This document shows, piece after piece, positions 7,937 through 14,333 of a stretch of 14,333 nt of DNA (position 1 is its first letter; each line of letters begins with the position of its first letter). A program made the position numbers and the translations under genes. A model generated the notes under the pieces. That model worked only from the letters and a program-made list of their open reading frames with translations. It made no database searches and had not been told where the DNA came from. This DNA is from Thermoplasmata archaeon (GTDB lineage Archaea; Thermoplasmatota; Thermoplasmata; Thermoplasmatales; Thermoplasmataceae), in the NCBI GenBank assembly GCA_021797295.1, contig JAKAAA010000018.1:1-14333 (forward strand). The letters are read 5' to 3'.

Positions 7937-8921
7937 TCAAAAACACCGATACAGTAACGTTATTAATAATTTCCTTCGTTATGACCGGCATCCCATTTTT
8001 CGAGCTAATCCTCGCAGCGGCATTGGAAACGGAATAAGCCCCTGTGGCACGGAAAACTATATCTGATTTTTCTGATGCATGCAGATTGAGTTCCCCGGCC
8101 TTATAGAAGTAAAGAGGGCAGTTCAGGTCCTCCGCCAGTTTATGGATATCCCTATTGCTGCTTTTTAGATCAATTGTTGAAATCGATCTTATGGCTTCTT
8201 TATACAGGTGGTACTTCCTGAATAGAATATCTATTGCACTGGACATATCAGACAGTGTGGCATCAGTTGAAAATCCTATTCCTATATCAAGGAGCCTCGG
8301 AACAAGCACCAGTGCAGAACTGTCTGTTTCCTCCATATATGTGATTATAATCTTTCTCCCTCTATCAGAACCTTCAAGTTCAGGGATAATAATAGGTGTT
8401 TTATTGATAACCTGTACAGGGAGGCCTGCAAGCATATCCCCGGAAACAACAGCAAGATTTTCCCTGTTGAGAATTGTTAGACCGTATCTGGTAGCTACTG
8501 AATCCACGGAATTGATTCCATTTATATCAGAAGCCGTTGTCAGGACTGCTTCCCCTCCCAAAATCCGTGAAATTTTTAATGATAATGCGTTTGCTCCATG
8601 GTGCCCTGAAATTACCGGTATTACGAATTTTCCCAGATCATCTATCACTATGACCGGAATATCATGGAATTTATCATCCAGATATGGTGCTATAATCCTG
8701 ACAACTGCACCCAGTGACATGATGAACACGGCACTCTTATATTCCCTGAATATGGATGGTATGACCTCCTTTAAATGGTTGAATACTTTGAATTGCCCAT
8801 GATCACTGTACCTAGTATTCACATAAATATCGGCAGGAAATTCTCCGGAAAGCCTTTTTGCGATTTCAATGCCCCCTGATGTAATTGCAATGATCGCTAT
8901 TTTTCCGGTATCCATTTTCAT
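7926..8921 (-). CDS. cbiG: Cobalt-precorrin-5A hydrolase (CbiG)
   Basis: A 331-residue protein matching CbiG, which opens the delta-lactone of cobalt-precorrin-5A and releases acetaldehyde in the anaerobic cobalamin pathway. The N-terminal domain has the signature MSLGAVVRIIAPYLDDK (68-84), then the VIDDLGKFVIPVISGHHGANALS region (about 92-114) and TTASDINGINSVD (128-140). The C-terminal domain (about 205-330) has LLDIGIGFSTDATLSDM and SVSNAAARISSKNGMPVITKE, corresponding to the CbiG_C fold. It is the first gene of a minus-strand cluster with cbiA. The annotated ATG is at 8919-8921; a second ATG two codons later (8913-8915) lies about 26 nt from the TATA centre and could be the leaderless start. 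Other corrin genes are not in the window. No cobalamin riboswitch is seen upstream. Confidence 0.93.
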   Translation of the reverse strand: MKMDTGKIAIIAITSGGIEIAKRLSGEFPADIYVNTRYSDHGQFKVFNHLKEVIPSIFREYKSAVFIMSLGAVVRIIAPYLDDKFHDIPVIVIDDLGKFVIPVISGHHGANALSLKISRILGGEAVLTTASDINGINSVDSVATRYGLTILNRENLAVVSGDMLAGLPVQVINKTPIIIPELEGSDRGRKIIITYMEETDSSALVLVPRLLDIGIGFSTDATLSDMSSAIDILFRKYHLYKEAIRSISTIDLKSSNRDIHKLAEDLNCPLYFYKAGELNLHASEKSDIVFRATGAYSVSNAAARISSKNGMPVITKEIINNVTVSVFLNGH

Positions 8922-8932
8922 GAATTATATCT

Positions 8933-8946
8933 CTTATATTATAATT
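8933..8946 (-). promoter_or_regulatory. TATA box of the cbiG-cbiA cluster
   Basis: The minus strand reads AATTATAATATAAG, centred 20-26 nt before the two possible CbiG start codons, with a TGCA sequence upstream where a BRE would lie. It is divergent from, and about 35 bases away from, the promoter of the riboswitch-controlled transporter. Confidence 0.5.
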
Positions 8947-8975
8947 TGCAGGAAAGATTATGTGTATAGAACGAT

Positions 8976-8990
8976 AATTATATATATATT
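8976..8990 (+). promoter_or_regulatory. TATA box of the thiamine-transporter transcript
   Basis: The plus strand has AATTATATATATATT about 25 nt before the first conserved bases of the TPP aptamer. Transcription should therefore start at roughly 9003-9008, at the very 5' end of the aptamer, leaving room for only a short P1 helix. Confidence 0.5.
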
Positions 8991-9003
8991 TTTCATATGT
9001 ATA

Positions 9004-9081
9004 ATCACCGGGGAGCGAAAAGCTGAGAGGATAAGGATCGACCCGTGTAACCTGATCCGGATAATACCGGCGGAGGGAGAT
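9004..9081 (+). ncRNA. TPP riboswitch (THI element)
   Basis: The conserved THI core is plainly present in order: CGGGGAGC (9009-9016), GCTGAGA (9022-9028), ACCCGTG (9041-9047), ACCTGATCCGGATAATACC (9050-9068) and GGCGGAGGGA (9069-9078). Pairing is consistent: P1 ATC(9004-9006)/GAT(9079-9081), perhaps extended by GTAT(8999-9002)/ATAC(9084-9087); P2 between GGGG and ACCC; a minimal P3 AGC/GCT around a GAAAA loop; P4 CCT/AGG; and P5 CCGG/CCGG around ATAATA. It binds thiamine pyrophosphate and should lower expression of the downstream MFS gene when TPP is plentiful. No terminator hairpin lies between aptamer and gene, so control is probably at translation. P3 is unusually short. Confidence 0.95.
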
Positions 9082-9111
9082 GGATACGAAAAATAGATTT
9101 ATAGAAATACG

Positions 9112-10347
9112 GTGTATATTACGTTAAGCTCAAAACAGCGCTTCATGCTTGTTTCAAGCGCGTCCGGCTTAACTTTCTGGGGAATGGTTGGAACTCTTGG
9201 CCCGCTGGCGGCAGCGGGATCAATAATAGGTGTGTTGCCACATTATCTGAAGGTACTGGTGCTGTTGATAGGGCCTCTTTTTGTGCCATTCGGCAATTTT
9301 TTCATGGGGCTGCTCACCGATAAAATAGGAAGAAAGAAAATTTTCCTGATGACCATGGTAATCTATGGGTCCGGAATAATTGTTATATCCCTGAGTTATA
9401 CATTCCTGCCGCTTCTTATAGGGCTGATGCTGGCAGAATTCGGTGTGGGTGGTGAAGAAATACCGTCATTATCACTGGTTTCGGAGGATTCCCCTATTTC
9501 CCAGAGGGCCATGTGGCTTACAATAATTTCAGATTTTGACAATATCGGAAGTGCCCTGATAGCCGGGCTATTCGTGGTAATAGTCAATTCATTTCTTGAC
9601 AGGCTTGTTTTGATTTCTGCTGCATCAGTTCTCATAGTAATCATGATATTTTCGAGGATCTCCCTGCCGGAATCATTCAAATGGCAGGAATTGCACGGCC
9701 AGAGGGAAAAATCCGAAAAAACCCGGAAGGAACTTTATATAGACAGCAACGGAACTGATATCAAAAAACCATCCTACAGGCTTTCCCTGTTTGTACTCAT
9801 GGCAATGGCAATATCACAGTATACAACATTCGGGCTCATGGCTTATATAATCGGCCCCTATGAATTTCCGGGAACTAATACTGATGACATGATAATATTC
9901 ATTGCCCTCGTCGGGGCCTCCATTGCTGGCTTCATAGCCGCCCCCCTGATTTCCAGGGGCAGGAAAGGGTATACATTATTTTCATTCGGATCCGGTTTTG
10001 CCACCACAGTACTGATATTCATTTTGATACCTTTCCTTCATAATGTCATAATATTTTATCCCCTGTTATTCCTCAACATGATGATGAGTGAATTTGCATG
10101 GGCTTCAAGAACCACACTGGAGCCAGAACTTGCCCCGACCAGAATCAGGGGTACCTTTATAGGCACGGTCAGGCTTGCACCCATGATCGTTTATCCATTG
10201 CTCGTGATAGTTACCAGTACCATGTCACTGCGTAATTTCATTATCCTGAATATGGCTCTTTGGCTTCTGGGTTTTGCAGGGGCAATCATATGGCACCATT
10301 ATGGAATTGAAACCAGGAATGTCAACATAGATTATTCAAAAAATTGA
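9112..10347 (+). CDS. MFS transporter under TPP riboswitch control, probable thiamine (precursor) importer
   Basis: A 411-residue protein with about 12 hydrophobic helices and MFS motif A in loop 2-3 (GLLTDKIGRKK, 66-76), plus a charged central loop near residues 190-220. The TPP riboswitch directly upstream points to uptake of thiamine or one of its precursors. Riboswitch-linked MFS transporters of this sort were predicted as thiamine transporters (named ThiT1/ThiT2) in Thermoplasma and relatives, so the assignment rests on regulation, not on a substrate motif. The start is uncertain: GTG at 9112 is the first in-frame start after a stop at 9094 and has no SD; ATG at 9145 (Met12), just before helix 1, is the alternative. 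The SD-like GGAGG inside the aptamer is followed by an ATG in a different frame. Alternatives include another vitamin or a pyrimidine substrate. Confidence 0.85.
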   Translation: MYITLSSKQRFMLVSSASGLTFWGMVGTLGPLAAAGSIIGVLPHYLKVLVLLIGPLFVPFGNFFMGLLTDKIGRKKIFLMTMVIYGSGIIVISLSYTFLPLLIGLMLAEFGVGGEEIPSLSLVSEDSPISQRAMWLTIISDFDNIGSALIAGLFVVIVNSFLDRLVLISAASVLIVIMIFSRISLPESFKWQELHGQREKSEKTRKELYIDSNGTDIKKPSYRLSLFVLMAMAISQYTTFGLMAYIIGPYEFPGTNTDDMIIFIALVGASIAGFIAAPLISRGRKGYTLFSFGSGFATTVLIFILIPFLHNVIIFYPLLFLNMMMSEFAWASRTTLEPELAPTRIRGTFIGTVRLAPMIVYPLLVIVTSTMSLRNFIILNMALWLLGFAGAIIWHHYGIETRNVNIDYSKN

Positions 10348-10360
10348 GAAAACCTTCCGG

Positions 10361-10386
10361 ATAATATATAATAAAATTAATATATT
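10361..10386 (+). promoter_or_regulatory. TATA-rich promoter of the helicase-nuclease gene
   Basis: Two overlapping AT boxes (ATAATATATAATA and TTAATATAT) lie between the transporter stop and the helicase. The second is centred about 33 nt before the ATG at 10414, predicting a leader of about 7 nt. A start at the upstream TTG (10402) would precede that transcription start. Confidence 0.45.
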
Positions 10387-10413
10387 CTTTACCTGATTAA
10401 GTTGGGACACTCA

Positions 10414-13400
10414 ATGGATATAAATATTGATGAAAGTATCACAAAATGGGAAAAAGATGTTATAGATACATCAAAAAACAACAGGCTTCTTTACTTTAAT
10501 GCTGAATCCTTTCTAAAAATCAGCACACCATCCATGCTATTTCTTTTTGATGACCTTGTGAACAAGGATAAAAAAATGGCAGTACACCTTACAGGGGATG
10601 ATGAAAACAGGAAAAAGGATGAAATAATATTTTCCAGGAAGGAGGGTTTATCAAAAACACTGAGTTCCATATTTTACCAGGCAAACAGTGCACTGAAGGA
10701 ACACGGCTCCAATGCCCTGTTTATTTCCTTCGGGCTTTTAAAATGGGTCGATGAGACCGGAAAAACCGTGGAAACACAGCTATTCTTTGTGCCGGTGACC
10801 TTGACCAGGAAAATGTACGATGATTTCACACTGGAGTCCATGGAGGGGGATATCTTCTTCAATCCGGTCCTGAAGGAAAAACTGGAACAGTTCGGAATCA
10901 AATTTGATTTTAACTTCGATGACAATCTGAATTTATCCGAAGCTATACGAAACTTCAAGCTCACGGTAAAGGATACCAAATGGTCCGTGGGCAGGAATTC
11001 ATATCTGGGCCTGGTGTCCTTCACAAATAATAATATATACAATGATATCAAGAAAAATCACGATGCTATCAAGAAAAATGACCTGACACGTGCACTGGCC
11101 GGGGATTTTGAGATCATAAAAAAATTAAACCAAAAAATGCCTGATCATGTTGATTATTCCATAAACACTGCAATGGATGCGGATTCAAGCCAGATCAATG
11201 CTGTTTACGCAGCACGTACCGGAGCAAGTTTCATACTGAATGGACCACCGGGTACAGGTAAGAGCCAGACTATTTCAAATATTATAGCTGATTTCATGAA
11301 AAACAACAGGAGCATACTGTTTGTCAGTGAAAAAAATGCTGCCATTGAAGTTGTCAAAAAACGTCTTGAGGAGGCAGGATTAGGCGATTTTATACTGAGC
11401 TTCCACGGCAATACATCAAAAACTGAAATCATAAAATCACTTTATAAATCGGTGGAGAACAACAGGCATATACCCAAAACCCTGGCGCCCACTGACAGGT
11501 ATTCTGAAACCCTGAATTCATATGTTCAGGCTGTGCATGAAAAAAGGGGGAAGCTGGGGAGAAGCATATACGATGCGTGCCTGATTGAACTTAAAAACAG
11601 TCCGGAATTTGCCATAGGCATCGGTCATGAACTTCTTGACCTGACACCTGAAGACCTGGATAACCTTGAATTTCAGATGTCAGAGTTGAATGATTACGTG
11701 GACATCATAGAAAATTTTAACAGAATGCCGAAAGGGCTCCTGCTGGAAAAGTACAGAGAAGATCCTGAAAAATATTACCATGGAATGGATCTGATAGAAA
11801 ACGGAATCAGTGAAATAGAAGAGCTAATCCCGGCAATAGAAGATTATACAGGCATCCTGATTGCATCCATGCAGGATGCAGAAAAGGTGCATAACCTCAT
11901 TTCTGCATTGAATCCTGATATTATCCTGGAAAAAGAGTTCATGGATTCTGAATTCATAGAAGAAGCTTATTCCCTGCTGGAATCACGTGAACGCCTCATG
12001 CAGGAATATAAATATATGTCCGATCTTTTCAGCAGGAAGCGTGAAAAGCAATTTTTTGATCTTGACCTGAAAAGCATAAAAAGAGACCTTGTTGAAAATT
12101 ATAATTCCGGGCTGAAAAGATTATCTTCAGATTATAAAAAAATTGTAAAGGACATAATGGAGGTTACGAAGGATAAGTCCAGAAAGCATTATAACGAACT
12201 GGTAGAGGATCTGGATTACGCCATTAAAATCATTGATAAGGAAAAGGAACTTGCAGAAGTTGAAGAATCCATGAAAACCAGAAATCTTGATTCTGAGGAT
12301 GTTTACGAAAAAATCAGGTATGCCAAGAAAATTATTTCAATAATGTCCGGTGAACAGGCAATAGCTGCCATATCGGAACTGATCAGCGGAAAGGAAAAAA
12401 TGGATTCCATACTTGATTTCCAGTCCGGCTATGAATCGTTGATGGAGGGCATAAGCTCCCTTTATGATGTGCTTCCATCAGCAGAAGAACTCAAGACTAA
12501 ATCTCTGGTAGAAATCCGTGATATGCTTGAAAGTATGTCGGCACTGGATATTGAACGTTATGCTAAATTCATGGAGCTTTATGATGGCCTGAAATCCGCC
12601 GGAATTGACATATCTCCTGCCTTTAATGTGGGGCTTCACAATGACTCCATCCTGCACTCCTTCAGGAACAGTTTCAATCATGAATTTATATCATTTTATG
12701 TGAGAAATGATGACAGATTGAAAAATTTCAGGTCATCATCCCATGAAAGACTCATCGGCATGTTTATAGAATTTGATAAAAAAAGGATTGAAATAAACAG
12801 GAATAATCTTGTGAGCGAACTGACGGATCGCCGGGGCGAAACCCTATCAAAATATCCCGGCGCGTCCATGATTATTAAAACCGAAAACGCCAAGAAGAGA
12901 TTTCAGAAGCCTTTGAAAACACTGTTCAATGAACTAAGGGATGTACTTCCTGCAATAAAGCCGTGCATAATGATGAGCCCCAATAATGTTAGTGCATTCC
13001 TCGACAGTGAATTTTCCTTTGACCTGATCATATTCGATGAGGCATCCCAGTTAACACCCCCCGATGCGGTCGGTTCCCTTATAAGGGCAAAGCAGGCTAT
13101 CATATCCGGTGATACCCAGCAACTGCCACCTACGAGTTTCTTCGAAAATGTAAATATATCCAAATACGAGGATGATTATGTTGTGCTCGATAATATCCTT
13201 GATCAGTTTGATGCTATAGGGCTTTCAAAGATACCGCTGAAATGGCATTACAGGAGTGTAGATGACAGGCTCATAGCATTTTCCAACATGTACTTTTATG
13301 ACAATTCCCTGGAAACATTTCCATCGGCATATATCAATTCCCCCGATACAGGACTTGAATTCATCAGGATCGATGGAACCTATGGAAGGGGTAAAAGCAG

Positions 13401-14232
13401 AACAAACAGGGCAGAGGCAAATGAGGTTGTACGGATAATTAAGGAGCAGTTGCTGACCACGGATTCCATCGGAGTGGTGACACTCAGCGAGGCACAGAGG
13501 TCCGCCATAGAGGAAACCCTGAATTCATATTCCAGGCACGACACAGTCCTTGCAGACCTGATCAATAATGATGGCATATTTGTAAAAAATCTGGAAAATG
13601 TCCAGGGGGATGAGAAAGATGTGATTATTCTGAGTACCGGCTACGGTAAGGATGAGAATGGAAAAATCACCATGAATTTTGGCCCCATAAACACCACCGG
13701 TGGTGAGAAAAGGCTGAATGTGGCAATAACCAGGGCAAGGAAGAAATTCATAGTTGTTTCATCCATGGATCCTGAGGATATAAGGGTGCCAGAATCAGCA
13801 GGGAAAGGACCCGAGCTTTTGAAACAGTATTTAATCTATGCCAAAAACCACGGGTCCGGAACGGTCATACAGAAATTCAAAAACGATGATGCCATTATTG
13901 ATGATATTGCTGCAAAACTCGTGGCCGAAGGCTTTACCACAGTTAAAAATGTAGGATATTCCATGAATAACATCGCCCTGGCTGTAATAGACCCAGAGGA
14001 TAACGACCACTATATACTTGGCATCGAAACTGACGGAAAGATCTATAACAGCATGAAAACTGCATCGGAGCGTGAACGGATAAGAAAAACCATTCTCGCT
14101 GACAGGGGATGGAATTTATACAGGATATGGTCTGTTGACTATATGAAAAATCCGGAAAAAGTGCTGCATGAAATAATCAGTGCCATAACAAGATTCAAAA
14201 GTGAGGTAAAAAGCGCTGGGAGGGAGATTTGA
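10414..14232 (+). CDS. DUF4011-type SF1 helicase with C-terminal Vsr/MTES_1575-like nuclease domain (candidate defence protein)
   Basis: A protein of 1272 residues from the ATG (a TTG four codons earlier is also in frame but lies before the predicted transcription start). Residues about 5-230 resemble DUF4011 (KWEKDVIDTSKNNRLLYF). The SF1 helicase core has Walker A GPPGTGKS (277-284), Walker B IIFDEASQ with D875/E876, motif III SGDTQQLPP (D900), motif IV KWHYRS, motif V VQGDEKDVIILS and motif VI NVAITRARK (R1107, R1109). About 500 residues of charged helical, probably coiled-coil sequence separate Walker A from Walker B. The C-terminal about 120 residues match the Vsr/MTES_1575 fold (LGIETDGKIYNS, ERERIRKTIL, GWNLYRIWSVDY), with E1205 and D1207 present but Ala1188 where the family has Asp. 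It is probably an ATP-driven nucleic-acid translocase; the same domain order is, from memory, that of the bacterial antiviral gene hhe. It stands alone, and its 3' end overlaps tRNA-Ser. Confidence 0.88.
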   Translation: MDINIDESITKWEKDVIDTSKNNRLLYFNAESFLKISTPSMLFLFDDLVNKDKKMAVHLTGDDENRKKDEIIFSRKEGLSKTLSSIFYQANSALKEHGSNALFISFGLLKWVDETGKTVETQLFFVPVTLTRKMYDDFTLESMEGDIFFNPVLKEKLEQFGIKFDFNFDDNLNLSEAIRNFKLTVKDTKWSVGRNSYLGLVSFTNNNIYNDIKKNHDAIKKNDLTRALAGDFEIIKKLNQKMPDHVDYSINTAMDADSSQINAVYAARTGASFILNGPPGTGKSQTISNIIADFMKNNRSILFVSEKNAAIEVVKKRLEEAGLGDFILSFHGNTSKTEIIKSLYKSVENNRHIPKTLAPTDRYSETLNSYVQAVHEKRGKLGRSIYDACLIELKNSPEFAIGIGHELLDLTPEDLDNLEFQMSELNDYVDIIENFNRMPKGLLLEKYREDPEKYYHGMDLIENGISEIEELIPAIEDYTGILIASMQDAEKVHNLISALNPDIILEKEFMDSEFIEEAYSLLESRERLMQEYKYMSDLFSRKREKQFFDLDLKSIKRDLVENYNSGLKRLSSDYKKIVKDIMEVTKDKSRKHYNELVEDLDYAIKIIDKEKELAEVEESMKTRNLDSEDVYEKIRYAKKIISIMSGEQAIAAISELISGKEKMDSILDFQSGYESLMEGISSLYDVLPSAEELKTKSLVEIRDMLESMSALDIERYAKFMELYDGLKSAGIDISPAFNVGLHNDSILHSFRNSFNHEFISFYVRNDDRLKNFRSSSHERLIGMFIEFDKKRIEINRNNLVSELTDRRGETLSKYPGASMIIKTENAKKRFQKPLKTLFNELRDVLPAIKPCIMMSPNNVSAFLDSEFSFDLIIFDEASQLTPPDAVGSLIRAKQAIISGDTQQLPPTSFFENVNISKYEDDYVVLDNILDQFDAIGLSKIPLKWHYRSVDDRLIAFSNMYFYDNSLETFPSAYINSPDTGLEFIRIDGTYGRGKSRTNRAEANEVVRIIKEQLLTTDSIGVVTLSEAQRSAIEETLNSYSRHDTVLADLINNDGIFVKNLENVQGDEKDVIILSTGYGKDENGKITMNFGPINTTGGEKRLNVAITRARKKFIVVSSMDPEDIRVPESAGKGPELLKQYLIYAKNHGSGTVIQKFKNDDAIIDDIAAKLVAEGFTTVKNVGYSMNNIALAVIDPEDNDHYILGIETDGKIYNSMKTASERERIRKTILADRGWNLYRIWSVDYMKNPEKVLHEIISAITRFKSEVKSAGREI

Positions 14233-14297
14233 ACTCCCGGGCACTTACGTGCACAGGTTTTCCAGACCTGCGTCTTACCAGGCTAGGCTATCCCAGC
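14214..14297 (-). tRNA. tRNA-Ser (anticodon GGA)
   Basis: The minus strand folds as a class II tRNA: acceptor GCTGGGA/TCCCAGC, anticodon stem CAGGT/ACCTG with loop CTGGAAA giving anticodon GGA, a variable arm GCAC-GTAA-GTGC, T-stem GGGAG/CTCCC with loop TTCAAAT, and discriminator G at 14214 as expected for Ser. CCA is not encoded. There is no intron. The D-stem shows one apparent C.A mismatch (GCC versus GAC). A T5 run (minus strand, 14212-14208) follows the 3' end and may terminate transcription. The last 19 bases overlap the 3' end of the convergent helicase gene. Confidence 0.95.
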
Positions 14298-14305
14298 TTC
14301 AACAC

Positions 14306-14330
14306 ATAATATATTTTTGTTATAATATCC
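14306..14330 (-). promoter_or_regulatory. AT-rich promoter region of tRNA-Ser
   Basis: Upstream of the tRNA, the minus strand carries GGATATTATA centred about 28 nt from the mature 5' end, which suits a TATA box with a start just before the tRNA. A second AT-rich stretch (AAAATATATTAT) lies closer in. The choice between them is uncertain. Confidence 0.4.
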
Positions 14331-14333
14331 TTT

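Noticed and set aside
8155..8802. A 215-codon plus-strand open frame inside cbiG
   Set aside because: It is fully antisense to CbiG signature motifs, has no promoter or SD, and its composition mirrors the opposite strand.
8869..9096. A 75-codon plus-strand open frame reaching through the riboswitch region
   Set aside because: It begins antisense to cbiG, runs through the promoter and aptamer, and has no protein-like composition. The THI element explains this sequence better.
10402..10413. TTG start of the helicase-nuclease four codons before the ATG
   Set aside because: The ATG at 10414 lies at a better distance from the TATA box, and the DUF4011-like homology begins after it. The TTG would probably not be in the mRNA.
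1..14333. CRISPR array, prophage genes, or direct repeats of the tRNA 3' end
   Set aside because: No regularly spaced repeats, phage structural genes or integrase, and no second copy of the tRNA 3' segment, were seen by eye in the window.

Overview
The window looks like a stretch of chromosome from a thermoplasmatal archaeon (Thermoplasma/Ferroplasma/Cuniculiplasma-like). The signs are AT-rich TATA boxes about 20-30 nt upstream of most first start codons with almost no Shine-Dalgarno sites (short-leader or leaderless mRNAs), many AUA/AGG/AGA codons, a class II tRNA-Ser without encoded CCA, and a TPP riboswitch in front of an MFS transporter, an arrangement previously predicted for thiamine uptake in this order. 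The lineage is an inference from these features; no ribosomal marker is present.

Layout. 2-712 (+) is the C-terminal half of an MFS transporter cut by the left edge. It runs tail-to-tail, one base apart, into an APC-family amino-acid permease (714-2129, -). A 420-base gap follows, holding a decayed IS256/mutator-type transposase remnant (2218-2451, -). Next are an L-2-hydroxyglutarate oxidase-like FAD enzyme (2550-3665, -), a 241-base gap with a strong 13-bp hairpin, and a DHA2-type 14-helix drug/H+ antiporter (3907-5340, -).

A cobalamin cluster is read on the minus strand: cbiG (7926-8921), then cbiA/cobB (6578-7936, overlapping by 11 bases), then a type I phosphodiesterase/alkaline-phosphatase-fold enzyme (5446-6546), which also seems to have its own leaderless promoter. 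Divergent from cbiG, a TPP riboswitch (about 9004-9081) precedes an MFS transporter (9112-10347, +) that is most likely a thiamine or thiamine-precursor importer. The 190-base gap between cbiG and this transporter therefore serves two B-vitamin functions.

The right end is a large single-gene helicase-nuclease (10414-14232, +): an N-terminal DUF4011-like domain, an SF1 helicase core split by a long helical insertion, and a C-terminal Vsr/MTES_1575-like nuclease domain. This is the architecture of a candidate antiviral defence protein, but a key acidic residue of the nuclease motif appears to be replaced by Ala. Its last codons overlap, in antisense, the 3' end of tRNA-Ser(GGA) (14214-14297, -).

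The strongest points for follow-up are the archaeal TPP riboswitch, whose 3' strand carries an SD plus an ATG that is out of frame with the transporter; the helicase-nuclease with an altered active site; and its overlap with the tRNA gene.
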